Shown: positions 16,015 to 25,300 of the stretch, in pieces
Layout of the letters: the number at the start of each line of letters is the position of its first letter
Numbering within the stretch: position 1 is the first letter of the stretch
DNA from: Prochlorococcus sp. AG-409-J03
Lineage (GTDB): Bacteria; Cyanobacteriota; Cyanobacteriia; PCC-6307; Cyanobiaceae
DNA length: 44,284 bases
NCBI GenBank assembly: GCA_003215695.1
Contig: QCJZ01000004.1
Span: forward strand, 1 to 44,284
Reading direction: 5' to 3'
The notes under the pieces: model-generated
Database searches by the model: none
The model's input: only the letters and a program-made list of their open reading frames with translations
What the model was told of the DNA's origin: nothing
Made by a program: the position numbers and the translations under genes

Positions 16015-17052
16015 ATGACCTCATTAAATCCTATAACTTATTCAGTAATTCTTGAATCACTTCTTTCAGCCAATGATTTAACTGAAGAACAATCTAATTA
16101 TTTGATGAATTCATGGCTTGAAAATAAAATTGAACCAGTGCAAACCGGGGCTTTCTTAGCGGCATTTAGAGCAAAGGGTGTTTCTGGTGAAGAACTTTCG
16201 GCAATGGCAAAAATCCTTCAAGATGCTTCAACAAAACCTTCAAATCTTCCATCTTTTGATTTGGTAGATACATGTGGGACTGGTGGCGATGGTGCTAATA
16301 CGTTTAATATTTCCACGGCAGTTGCTTTTGTCTCAGCTGCTTTAGGAGTAAAAATAGCTAAACATGGAAATAGGAGTGCAAGTGGCAAGGTTGGATCAGC
16401 TGACGTATTAGAAAATTTAGGATTACCTTTAAATGTTTCTTCCGAAAAAGTTGTTGAAGCTTTAACAACTTTAGGAATTACTTTCCTTTTTGCTCCTTCA
16501 TGGCATCCTTCTTTAGTCAATCTTGCTCCTTTGAGAAAATCCTTAGGAGTCAGAACCATTTTTAATTTGTTGGGTCCACTAGTAAACCCATTTAGACCAA
16601 AGTCACAAGTGTTGGGAGTTGCCAAAGCTGATTTACTTGACCCAATATCTACAGCTTTAAAAGGTATGGGTCTCAAAAGAGCTGTTGTGGTTCATGGGGC
16701 AGGTGGTCTTGATGAGGCTTCACTAGCTGGGTCAAATCAATTTCGTTTCTTAGACAAAGATATTATTAGATCTGAAATTATTAATCCTGGTGACCTTGGC
16801 CTTACTGAGATTTCGAATGAAAGTTTAAAAGGTGATGATTTGAAAACTAATTCTCAAATTTTAGAGTTATTACTTAAGGGAGAAGGAAATAAACATCACA
16901 AAGAAGTCGTAGCATTTAATACCGCTCTTGTTTTGTGGGTTTCAGGAGCTGAAGATGATTTGTCTTTAGGGGTCAAACGATCATTAGATTGCTTGAATAC
17001 AGACAAATCATGGCTTCTTTTTATGCAATTAAGAGATTCTTTATCCACATAA
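16015..17052 (+). CDS. trpD: anthranilate phosphoribosyltransferase
   Basis: Second step of tryptophan synthesis from chorismate: anthranilate plus PRPP gives phosphoribosyl anthranilate. 345 aa, normal length. The PRPP/pyrophosphate site is [17 protein letters not shown], with GTGGD at residues 88-92. Next come [18 protein letters not shown] (anthranilate and metal contacts), then [20 protein letters not shown]. The N-terminal helical region (residues 1-75) is typical. The start ATG at 16015 is the first in frame. It lies 29 bases before carA on the same strand; no other trp genes are in the window, so the pathway is dispersed, as is usual in cyanobacteria. Confidence 0.96.
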   Translation: MTSLNPITYSVILESLLSANDLTEEQSNYLMNSWLENKIEPVQTGAFLAAFRAKGVSGEELSAMAKILQDASTKPSNLPSFDLVDTCGTGGDGANTFNISTAVAFVSAALGVKIAKHGNRSASGKVGSADVLENLGLPLNVSSEKVVEALTTLGITFLFAPSWHPSLVNLAPLRKSLGVRTIFNLLGPLVNPFRPKSQVLGVAKADLLDPISTALKGMGLKRAVVVHGAGGLDEASLAGSNQFRFLDKDIIRSEIINPGDLGLTEISNESLKGDDLKTNSQILELLLKGEGNKHHKEVVAFNTALVLWVSGAEDDLSLGVKRSLDCLNTDKSWLLFMQLRDSLST

Positions 17053-17081
17053 TTCTCATTACCTGATATATCCTAAATCTT

Positions 17082-18236
17082 ATGTTTTTTGATACTGATA
17101 GTTCAGCAATATTGTTATTAGAGGATGGTACCTATTTTGAAGGAAGATCTTTTGGTGCAGTTGGAACTGTCTCTGGCGAAGTGGTCTTCAATACTGGTAT
17201 GACAGGATATCAGGAGGTCATTACAGATCCTAGTTATTATGGACAGCTAATTACTTTTACATATCCAGAAATTGGAAATACAGGAGTCAATTCTGAGGAT
17301 AATGAATCATCACATCCTTCAGTTAAAGGTGTGATAGCTCGTCAAATATCAACAACTTCCAGTAACTGGAGACATGAAATTTCATTTGAAAAATGGTTAA
17401 AGGATGAAAATGTTGTTGGTATTAATGGCATAGATACTAGAGCACTTGTAAGACATCTAAGAGGGTCTGGTTCTTTGAATGGAATTATTTCATCAGATTC
17501 AAGCTATTCAATAGCTAAATTATTTTCACTTTTAAAGAAATCTCCTTCAATGAGTGGTCTTAATCTTGTTGATGAAGTAACAACTAAGACCTCTTTTAAA
17601 GTTAATTCAAGTTGTTCAGTTTCATTTGATAAGAGGATTAAAACTATAAAAACAATTCCATACAAAGTTGCCGCTATTGATTTTGGAATAAAGCAATCGA
17701 TATTGGATCGATTAGTCGCTCATGGTTGTGAGGTTACTGTTTTGCCCTCTGATTCTTCAATGTCTGATGTTTTAGCTTTATCACCTGAGGGTGTTTTTCT
17801 CTCTAATGGACCTGGAGATCCATCTGCTGTTAATACAGGTATTGAACTTGCAAGAAATTTAATTGAATATGAAAAACTTCCTATTTTTGGAATCTGCTTG
17901 GGTCATCAGATTCTTGGTTTGGCTTTAGGGGGGGAAACTTTCAAACTTTCTTATGGTCATAGAGGACTAAATCATCCATGTGGATTGAATGGCAAAGTTG
18001 AAATTACAAGTCAAAATCATGGTTTTGCTTTGAACTCGAAATCTCTAGATCCTGAGAAAATAAAAATCACACGATTCAATTTAAATGACCAAACAGTTGC
18101 CGCTATTTCAGTAATTGATAGACCTTTCTTTGGTGTTCAATATCATCCTGAGGCTAGCCCTGGCCCTCATGATGCTGATCACTATTTTAATCATTTCGTA
18201 ACCTTAATAGAAGAACGAAGAAGAATCGTGGATTAA
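17082..18236 (+). CDS. carA: carbamoyl-phosphate synthase small subunit
   Basis: The glutaminase subunit that hydrolyses glutamine and passes ammonia to CarB for carbamoyl phosphate, feeding arginine and pyrimidine synthesis. 384 aa. The N-terminal half has the CarA-specific segments [31 protein letters not shown] and [15 protein letters not shown]. The class I amidotransferase domain shows SNGPGDPSA, then [16 protein letters not shown] with nucleophile Cys272, and the partner His-Glu in [18 protein letters not shown]. It directly follows trpD; both pathways draw on glutamine or PRPP, but co-regulation is only inferred from spacing. Confidence 0.96.
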   Translation: MFFDTDSSAILLLEDGTYFEGRSFGAVGTVSGEVVFNTGMTGYQEVITDPSYYGQLITFTYPEIGNTGVNSEDNESSHPSVKGVIARQISTTSSNWRHEISFEKWLKDENVVGINGIDTRALVRHLRGSGSLNGIISSDSSYSIAKLFSLLKKSPSMSGLNLVDEVTTKTSFKVNSSCSVSFDKRIKTIKTIPYKVAAIDFGIKQSILDRLVAHGCEVTVLPSDSSMSDVLALSPEGVFLSNGPGDPSAVNTGIELARNLIEYEKLPIFGICLGHQILGLALGGETFKLSYGHRGLNHPCGLNGKVEITSQNHGFALNSKSLDPEKIKITRFNLNDQTVAAISVIDRPFFGVQYHPEASPGPHDADHYFNHFVTLIEERRRIVD

Positions 18237-18244
18237 TTTGGTTT

Positions 18245-18275
18245 CTATAACTACACTTCCATCATGAAGTTATAG
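18245..18275 (+). promoter_or_regulatory. short inverted repeat overlapping the STAS gene ribosome-binding site
   Basis: CTATAACT (18245-18252) pairs with AGTTATAG (18268-18275). An alternative hairpin, ACTTC with GAAGT (18255-18259 and 18266-18270), shares the same right arm. The right arm runs into the Shine-Dalgarno-like AGGGG at 18274-18278. It could act as a leader that masks the ribosome site, or be the weak terminator of carA; there is no T run. Confidence 0.3.
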
Positions 18276-18287
18276 GGGACTAATTCC

Positions 18288-18653
18288 ATAGCTGAATTAC
18301 AAAGACTTACTGTTTCTCTTAGAGGTGGCTTTAACCAGCAAAACGGTTGTTTGGTGATCAATTTCACTGGTCAGCTTGATGCATATTCTGAGAAGCAATT
18401 CACTACATATATCAATGAAGTTTTAGCTTCAAATCAACTCTCAGTTGTAATTGATTTATCTAATATCGATTTCATTGATTCTTGTGGTTTAGGTGCAATG
18501 GTTCAAACTGTTAAAAAATGTACTCAGTCGAAAAGAGCTTTTAGCGTTGTAGGTAATCCTAGAGTTGTTCAAACAATTAAACTTGTCCGCCTAGAGGAAT
18601 ACCTTCATCTTGTACCAGATCTGAATACTGCAATCGGTAAATTGTCAGCTTGA
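18288..18653 (+). CDS. STAS-domain protein (anti-sigma-factor antagonist type), probable AUA start
   Basis: The STAS fold is clear: GCLVINFTGQLDAYSEKQF, then LSVVIDLSNIDFIDSCGLGAMV with the phosphorylatable serine in IDSCGLG, as in SpoIIAA/RsbV proteins. These bind anti-sigma factors or act in partner-switch signalling; cyanobacterial versions are soluble regulators. The first standard start (GTG 18351) would cut off the first beta strand (RLTVSLRGGF). The frame is open back to 18276, and AGGGG at 18274-18278 lies nine bases before ATA 18288. I therefore place the start there, giving 121 aa. If AUA is not used, the protein is 100-101 aa. It overlaps mrnC by four bases. Confidence 0.75.
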   Translation: MAELQRLTVSLRGGFNQQNGCLVINFTGQLDAYSEKQFTTYINEVLASNQLSVVIDLSNIDFIDSCGLGAMVQTVKKCTQSKRAFSVVGNPRVVQTIKLVRLEEYLHLVPDLNTAIGKLSA

Positions 18654-19048
18654 CTGATTGGATTCGCTCTTACAAATCATCCATTTCTCCCGATGGCTTG
18701 GGCCCTTTGCAATTAGCTTGGTTGGGAGATGCCGTATGGGAAATGCATCATAGGTTGCGTTATTGCAGTACTCCAATGCGATCAAAGGATCTACATAATG
18801 CAGTGGTTAATGAAGTGAATGCATCAAGTCAAGCTAGGGCTATAAAGAAAATCGAGCCTTTTTTAACTGATGATGAAAAGGATTTACTCAGGAAAGGAAG
18901 AAACAAAGCTGGAAGGGGGCCCAAAAATGTAGATGCAGCCACATATGCAATTGCTACCGGATTTGAGACTATTGTTGGATGGTTGTTTTTGAAAAATCCA
19001 AATCGGCTTGCTGATTTGTTCGACCTTCTTGATCGACCCACTAACTAG
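18650..19048 (+). CDS. mrnC: Mini-ribonuclease III
   Basis: A catalytic-domain-only RNase III of 132 aa lacking a double-stranded-RNA-binding domain; in Bacillus and cyanobacteria this enzyme matures 23S rRNA ends. Signature segments are LAWLGDAVWEMHHRLR (with the catalytic acidic residue), LHNAVVNEVNASSQ, and GRNKAGRGPKNVDAATYAIATGFE with its metal-binding acidic residue. It starts at TTG 18650, overlapping the TGA of the STAS gene, and leads into rlmB 17 bases later. Two rRNA-processing genes side by side are a sensible pair. Confidence 0.92.
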   Translation: MTDWIRSYKSSISPDGLGPLQLAWLGDAVWEMHHRLRYCSTPMRSKDLHNAVVNEVNASSQARAIKKIEPFLTDDEKDLLRKGRNKAGRGPKNVDAATYAIATGFETIVGWLFLKNPNRLADLFDLLDRPTN

Positions 19049-19065
19049 AAAATAGGTCTTATAAA

Positions 19066-20316
19066 ATGAGTTATCGTTTCAATAAAGACACACGCAATTC
19101 TAAAAACTCTTCAGTTAATAAACGAAGTAGTAACTTTTATCGCCAAGGAGATGAATCTAAAAATACGAATTTAAACAATCGAAGAAGAAAAAATCATAAC
19201 GTTAATCGTTTTTCATCTGATCCCTTAAATCGATATTCATCAGATAAAGATACATCCGAAGGATCTAGGAATAGTAACTTTTCAAGCCCTAGCTATAGAG
19301 GATCTAATCGATTTGAGAGGAAATCGAGTAATTCCACATTTAGAAATCAAAATTCTCAGGATTCTAATAACTTCAAAAGATCTAATCGATTTGAAAGTAA
19401 ATCCGGTAAACAAATATTCAAAAACCAAAATTCTAATGAAACTAACAATTACAGAAGAGGTGAGAATAAAGAACCAGTCTCTTACGCGGAAAGCTTTACT
19501 AAAAACTTAAGTGATGATTTGATTTGGGGTCGTCATTCAACTGAGGCAGCTCTTTTAGGTGGTAGGGCAATTCATCGTATTTGGTGTACCCCTGAGTTAC
19601 GAAGTACATCAAAGTTTTATCAACTTCTCAAAGATTCAAAAGCGTCTGGAGTTTTGGTTGAAGAAGTCTCTTGGTCCAGGCTTGGCCAGCTGACTAACGG
19701 TGCTGTTCATCAAGGAATTGTTTTACAGATAGCCGCATCAAAAACACTTGATTTGGAGAATTTAATTGCAGCCTGCAAACCTTTTGGTGATTCATCATTG
19801 CTACTCGCTTTAGATGGGTTAACTGATCCTCAAAATCTTGGGGCAATAATTCGATCTGCAGAAGCTCTTGGAGCCCAGGGCTTAATTCTTCCTCAAAGAC
19901 GCAGTGCAGGTTTAACAGGATCCGTAGCAAAAGTTGCTGCTGGTGCTCTGGAGCATTTGCCGGTGGCGCGGGTGGTTAATTTAAATAGGTCATTGGAAAA
20001 ATTAAAAGATAAAGGTTATAGCGTAATTGGCCTTGCGGAGGAAGGACCTTCAACTTTATCTGATATCAAATTTCATGGTCCCATAGTCGTAGTAGTTGGG
20101 TCTGAAGATAAAGGAATTTCTCTAATAACAAGAAGGTTATGTGACCAGCTGGTCAGGATTCCTCTTAAGGGAGTTACTACAAGCCTTAATGCATCAGTAG
20201 CCACATCTATTTTTTTGTATGAAGTTGCAAGGTCCAGGTGGATGCGCTCAATTCATGGACAAGACCCATCTCCTAGATTATTGAAACCTCAAATATCAAC
20301 AGAAAATAATAACTAA
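19066..20316 (+). CDS. rlmB: 23S rRNA 2'-O-ribose methyltransferase, TrmH/RlmB family, with long repeat-bearing N-terminus
   Basis: The C-terminal 270 residues are a SPOUT methyltransferase of the SpoU/TrmH family: LIWGRHSTEAALLGGRAIHRIW, then LLLALDGLTDPQNLGAIIRSAEALGAQGLIL, VVVGSEDKGISLITRRLCD and RIPLKGVTTSLNASVATSIFLYEV. E. coli RlmB methylates G2251 in the peptidyl-transferase region of 23S rRNA. The first 145 residues are unusual: a basic, Ser/Asn/Arg-rich, disordered extension without cysteines. It includes two 26-residue tandem copies beginning SNRFE. The extension may help bind rRNA, which is inference. E. coli RlmB is about 243 aa, so this protein is much longer. Confidence 0.9.
   Translation: MSYRFNKDTRNSKNSSVNKRSSNFYRQGDESKNTNLNNRRRKNHNVNRFSSDPLNRYSSDKDTSEGSRNSNFSSPSYRGSNRFERKSSNSTFRNQNSQDSNNFKRSNRFESKSGKQIFKNQNSNETNNYRRGENKEPVSYAESFTKNLSDDLIWGRHSTEAALLGGRAIHRIWCTPELRSTSKFYQLLKDSKASGVLVEEVSWSRLGQLTNGAVHQGIVLQIAASKTLDLENLIAACKPFGDSSLLLALDGLTDPQNLGAIIRSAEALGAQGLILPQRRSAGLTGSVAKVAAGALEHLPVARVVNLNRSLEKLKDKGYSVIGLAEEGPSTLSDIKFHGPIVVVVGSEDKGISLITRRLCDQLVRIPLKGVTTSLNASVATSIFLYEVARSRWMRSIHGQDPSPRLLKPQISTENNN
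19303..19458 (+). repeat. two 78-base tandem repeats inside rlmB
   Basis: Copy 1 starts at 19303 and copy 2 at 19381, both with TCTAATCGATTTGA. They are diverged but in frame, giving two 26-aa units with the pattern SNRFExKS...FxNQNS...NNxxR. The spacing of exactly 78 bases keeps the reading frame. Confidence 0.7.
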
Positions 20317-20335
20317 TCTCTTAAATTACTTCTTA

Positions 20336-20355
20336 AAAAGATAGGTATATCTTTT
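20336..20355 (+). terminator. probable hairpin terminator after rlmB
   Basis: AAAAGATA (20336-20343) pairs perfectly with TATCTTTT (20348-20355) around the loop GGTA, 19 bases after the rlmB stop. The stem is AT-rich and ends in T's. Its symmetry means it could also serve the opposite-strand small gene at 20401-20535. Confidence 0.45.
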
Positions 20356-20400
20356 ATAGTTTTCCTAGGATCTTTAAAACTTGATAATCAAATTACATTA

Positions 20401-20535
20401 TTAATTACTTGGGCCACAGGTTTTTGCATTTACCATTGTTTCAATTCGAATATATGTTTCATCATCAAGTGAACATAATATTCCTTTTTCATTTGATAAA
20501 CATCTAGTTAGGAAACTATAATAAATTAAATGCAT
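20401..20535 (-). CDS. putative small protein hidden between rlmB and the DUF1816 gene, 44 aa
   Basis: An ATG at 20535 opens 44 codons ending at TAA 20403-20401. The product starts MHLIYYSFLTRCLSNEKG and then reads ILCSLDDETYIRIETMVN, ending AKTCGPSN. The second half has the look of a small folded or helical protein with three cysteines. It fills most of the otherwise empty 226-base gap and is divergent from the DUF1816 gene. Support is only the open frame and protein-like composition; no family is recognised. Confidence 0.4.
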   Translation of the reverse strand: MHLIYYSFLTRCLSNEKGILCSLDDETYIRIETMVNAKTCGPSN

Positions 20536-20542
20536 TTTACTT

Positions 20543-20773
20543 ATGGGTCCCCTCAGGGCTCTTCGAAGCTTAGGAAATAGTATTGGCTTGGCCTGGTGGG
20601 CTAAGGTTGAGACAATTCAACCGGAGGTGACATATTGGTTTGGCCCATTCCTGACTCGCCGAAGTTTGAAAGTTAAATTAAATCGGTTTTTAGATGATCT
20701 TTCTTCAGAGTCACCACTGAAAATTACTCATAGTCTAATTAGGTGCCGCCGTAATGAGCCTTTAACGTCATAA
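20543..20773 (+). CDS. DUF1816 (phycobilisome-linker-like) protein
   Basis: 76 aa. The sequence LAWWAKVETIQPEVTYWFGPF, then LTRRSLKVKLNRFLDDLSSE and RCRRNEPLT, matches the DUF1816 family of cyanobacteria, which resembles the small CpcD-like linker domain of phycobilisome proteins. Prochlorococcus lacks true phycobilisomes, so the role here is unclear; a regulatory or assembly role is only inference. It is 36 bases before gatA on the same strand. Confidence 0.85.
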   Translation: MGPLRALRSLGNSIGLAWWAKVETIQPEVTYWFGPFLTRRSLKVKLNRFLDDLSSESPLKITHSLIRCRRNEPLTS

Positions 20774-20809
20774 GCTAAAAATAACAAAAAAAATCTTATA
20801 TAATTAATA

Positions 20810-22270
20810 ATGACTTTTGCAGACTTGCGCAAGAAATTAATAAGCCGTGAAGTTTCTGCCAAAGAGCTTGTTCAACAAAAAGTAAAACGAATAAAGGAAT
20901 TAGATCCAACTCTTAATTCGTTTTTAACGGTTAATACAGATCAGGCTTTAATCAATGCTGAAAATATAGATACAAAAATCGCCTCTGGCGAGCATCTTCC
21001 TGCTTTGTCAGGAATACCATTGGCAGTCAAGGATAACCTTTGTACAAAGGGACTTAAGACAACTTGCGCAAGCAAGATGTTGGCTAACTTTGTACCTCCT
21101 TATGAGTCAACAGTCACAAAAAAGCTTTTGAACGCAGGAGCAATAATGATTGGCAAGACAAATATGGATGAATTTGCGATGGGTAGTTCTACAGAAACCT
21201 CTGCATTTGGTCCTACTTTAAATCCATGGAACATAACAAAAGTTCCTGGGGGAAGCTCAGGTGGAAGTGCAGCTTCTGTTGCAGCGGGATTCTGTTACGG
21301 CTCACTTGGATCTGATACTGGTGGTTCAATTCGACAACCGGCTTCGTTCTGTGGAGTTGTTGGAATGAAACCAACTTATGGTCGTGTAAGTCGTTGGGGT
21401 TTAATAGCTTTTGCTAGTTCTTTAGATCAAGTTGGACCATTTGCTAATAATGTTTCTGATGCAGCAGAAATCCTTCAAGTTATTTCAGGCAAAGATGAAT
21501 TTGATTCAACTACTGTTGATATTCCTGTTCCCAATTATTTAGAATCTCTTTCTAAGTCAATTAAAGGAATTAAAATAGGTTTAATTGATAACTGCTTTGA
21601 GCATGAAGGTTTAGCGAGTGATGTTAAAGAATCTGTTCTTGGAGCGGCTTCGCTTCTCGAAAGCTTAGGTGCAGAGATTATTAATGTTTCTTGCCCTCGT
21701 TTTAATGATGGAATTGCTACTTATTACGTTATCGCCCCGTCTGAAGCTTCAGCTAATTTAGCTAGATATGACGGTGTCAAATATGGATTCCGCTCTGATG
21801 ATGAACAAAATCTCATCCAGATGACTTCCAGAAGTAGAGCACTTGGTTTTGGAAATGAAGTTAAACGAAGAATTCTCATAGGAACCTATGCCCTATCTGC
21901 CGGTTATGTTGATGCCTACTACAAGAAGGCCCAGCAAGTTCGAACTTTGATACGTAGAGACTTTGACGATGCTTTCAAAAAAGTAGATGTTTTATTAGCT
22001 CCCACTTCTCCTACTACTGCTTTTGGTTCTGGAGATAATGTTGATAATCCTATGGCGATGTACTTATCGGATTTATTAACCATTCCTGCTAATTTAGCCG
22101 GATTGCCTGCTATTAGTTTGCCATGTGGTTTTGATAAATCACGCTTGCCAATAGGTCTACAACTAATAGGTAATGTTTTTGAAGAAGCTAAACTTCTTCA
22201 AGTGGCTAGTCAATTTGAGAGCGCTGCTGAAGTTTATAAAAATAAGCCAAAAACAGATTTCACGTTATAA
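20810..22270 (+). CDS. gatA: glutamyl-tRNA(Gln) amidotransferase subunit A
   Basis: The amidase subunit of GatCAB, which converts misacylated Glu-tRNA(Gln) (and Asp-tRNA(Asn) in some species) to the correct amidated form using glutamine. 486 aa, normal length. The Ser-cis-Ser-Lys triad is visible: K74 in [12 protein letters not shown]149 in [13 protein letters not shown] and nucleophile S173 in [16 protein letters not shown], matching K79/S154/S178 of the well-studied enzymes with a constant offset of five. The C-terminal part has [11 protein letters not shown] and [16 protein letters not shown]. gatB and gatC are not in the window. Confidence 0.97.
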   Translation: MTFADLRKKLISREVSAKELVQQKVKRIKELDPTLNSFLTVNTDQALINAENIDTKIASGEHLPALSGIPLAVKDNLCTKGLKTTCASKMLANFVPPYESTVTKKLLNAGAIMIGKTNMDEFAMGSSTETSAFGPTLNPWNITKVPGGSSGGSAASVAAGFCYGSLGSDTGGSIRQPASFCGVVGMKPTYGRVSRWGLIAFASSLDQVGPFANNVSDAAEILQVISGKDEFDSTTVDIPVPNYLESLSKSIKGIKIGLIDNCFEHEGLASDVKESVLGAASLLESLGAEIINVSCPRFNDGIATYYVIAPSEASANLARYDGVKYGFRSDDEQNLIQMTSRSRALGFGNEVKRRILIGTYALSAGYVDAYYKKAQQVRTLIRRDFDDAFKKVDVLLAPTSPTTAFGSGDNVDNPMAMYLSDLLTIPANLAGLPAISLPCGFDKSRLPIGLQLIGNVFEEAKLLQVASQFESAAEVYKNKPKTDFTL

Positions 22271-22342
22271 AGGTTGAACCACTTTATGTGGAGGGTATAA
22301 TTGTAGTTACACTATATACAGCGTAGTTTCGAAAAAATATTT

Positions 22343-25300
22343 ATGGCATTCGTCCCAATTCATAATCATAGTGATTACAGCCTTCTTGATGGAGCCAGCC
22401 AACTCCCTTTGATGGTAGAAAGGGCAAAAGAATTGGGCATGCCTGCTCTAGCATTGACAGATCACGGAGTAATGTATGGTTCTATTGAATTATTAAAGTT
22501 ATGTAAGGCAGCGAATATAAAGCCAATTATTGGGAATGAGATGTATATTATCAATGGTTCAATTGATGATCCTCAGCCCAAAAAAGAGAAAAGATATCAT
22601 CTTGTTGTTGTTGCGAAAAACCAAATTGGCTATGAAAATCTCGTAAAGTTAACAACACTCAGTCACTTAAACGGTGTTAGAGGTAGAGGTATATTTTCTA
22701 GACCATGTATAGATAAATCTTTATTTATAAAATATAGCGAGGGATTAATTTGTTCAACAGCTTGTTTAGGTGGCGAAATACCACAAGCGATATTAAAAGG
22801 AAGAAATGATGTCGCTAGAGAAGTTGCTGCTTGGTATAAAGAAATTTTAGGTGATGATTTTTATCTTGAAATTCAAGATCATGGTTCACTCGAAGACAGG
22901 ATTGTTAATAGTGAAATTGTAAAAATATCTGAAGAACTTGGAATTCAAATAATAGCAACTAATGATGCACATTATGTATCAAAAAAAGATATTGAGGCAC
23001 ATGATGCCTTGATTTGTGTGTTAACTGGGAAATTAATCAGTGATAAAAAAAGATTAAGATATACCGGAACCGAATATATTAAATCTGAGGAAGAAATGAG
23101 AAGTTTGTTCACTGATCATTTAGATAAGGATATAATCAATAGTGCAATAGAAAATACAGAAAAATTATCTAATAAGGTCGAAGAATATACGATTTTAGGT
23201 ACTTATAAGATGCCAAATTTTCCTATCCCTAATGGTTGTAGACCTATTGATTATCTAAAAAAGATAGCTATTAAAGGTTTGATTCAATTATTAGATATTT
23301 CAGAATTTGACAACGTCCCGAGTGTCTATAAAGAAAGACTTGATTATGAGTTAAATGTTATTGATCAAATGGGATTTCCTACATATTTTCTTGTCGTTTG
23401 GGATTATATTAGATTTGCAAGAGAACAATGTATTCCCGTTGGTCCTGGAAGGGGTTCTGCTGCAGGCTCTTTAGTTGCTTATTCTCTTCATATTACGAAC
23501 ATAGATCCAGTTAAAAATGGATTATTATTTGAACGATTTCTTAATCCTGAGAGAAAGTCAATGCCTGATATTGATACAGATTTCTGTATAGAAAGACGTG
23601 GCGAAGTTATTGATTATGTTACTAAAAAGTATGGCGAAGATAAAGTAGCACAGATAATTACATTTAATAGAATGACGTCTAAGGCTGTTTTGAAGGATGT
23701 TGCCAGAGTTCTCGATATTCCTTATGGAGAAGCTGATCGTTTAGCTAAACTAATCCCAGTCGTAAGAGGAAAACCGGCAAAATTATCATCTATGATTTCA
23801 AAGGATTCCCCAAACAAGGAATTCCTTGAAAAATATAACAATGATTCAAAAGTAAAGAAATGGGTTGATATGGCGATGAGAATAGAAGGAACTAATAAAA
23901 CTTTTGGGGTTCATGCTGCTGGTGTAGTTATAGCCGCAAATTCACTCGATAATTTAGTTCCTCTTCAACGGAACAATGAAGGGCAAATAATCACACAATA
24001 TTTTATGGAGGATATTGAATCACTTGGCCTTTTAAAAATGGATTTTTTAGGACTAAGAAATCTTACAATGATAGAAAAAACTATCAATTTAGTAGAGAAA
24101 TCAGTCGGTAAAAGATTAGAACCTGATTGTTTTCCTTTTACAGATGAAAAAACATTTGATTTACTTTCTAGAGGTGATTTAGAGGGAATATTTCAACTTG
24201 AGTCTAGTGGAATGAGACAAATAGTAAAAGATCTAAAGCCTTCATCTCTCGAGGATATTTCTTCGATTTTGGCTCTTTATCGCCCTGGCCCTCTTGATGC
24301 AGGACTAATTCCTAAATTTATAAATAGAAAGCATGGAAAGGAAAATATTGATTTTCCCCATCATTCCCTTGAACCTATATTAAGTGAGACATATGGAATC
24401 ATGGTCTATCAAGAGCAGATCATGAAAATTGCTCAAGATTTAGCGGGATACTCCCTTGGTCAGGCAGACTTATTGAGAAGAGCAATGGGAAAGAAAAAGG
24501 TCTCTGAAATGCAGCGACATAGAACACTATTTGTCGAAGGATCGGTTAAAAACGGTGTATCTGAGCTAGTTGCTGATCAGTTGTTTGATCAAATGGTTTT
24601 ATTTGCTGAGTACTGCTTTAACAAAAGTCATTCTACTGCTTACGGTGCAGTTACTTATCAAACTGCTTTTTTAAAAGCACATTACCCTGTCGCCTACATG
24701 GCGGCATTGTTGACCGTAAATGCTGGTTCTGCTGACAAGGTACAAAGATACATATCCAACTGTAATTCAATGGGAATAAATGTTTTACCTCCAAATATAA
24801 ATACGTCTGGTGTAGATTTTACTCCTAAGAATAGTTCTATACTCTTTGGCTTTTCCGCTATCAAGAATTTGGGTGATAGCGCTATCAGAAAAATTATTTC
24901 CTCTAGAGATGAAGATGGCGAATTTAATAATTTAGCTGAATTTTGTGATCGAATTTCACTTAGTTCCATTAATAGAAGAGGACTTGAAGCTTTGATACAT
25001 TGTGGAGCTTTTGATTGTCTTGATGAAAATGCAAATCGCGCTCAACTTATTGCTGATTTGGACTTAACTATTGAATGGGCTTCTTCTAGGGCAAAAGATA
25101 GGATCAGCGGGCAAGGAAATCTTTTCGATCTTTCTTCTTCCTTAGATAATGAATCTACAAATGTTGATCTTTCCTCAGCTCCTAAGGCGAAACAAGTAAA
25201 TGACTATCCTCCCTCAGACAAATTGAAATTAGAAAAAGAACATGTTGGTTTTTATCTTTCGGATCATCCTTTGAAGCAGCTTTCGGAACCTGCCAAGTTG

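Noticed and set aside
16218-16676. 152-codon minus-strand frame inside trpD
   Set aside because: A shadow of trpD; proline-rich composition and no family pattern, while trpD is unmistakable on the plus strand.
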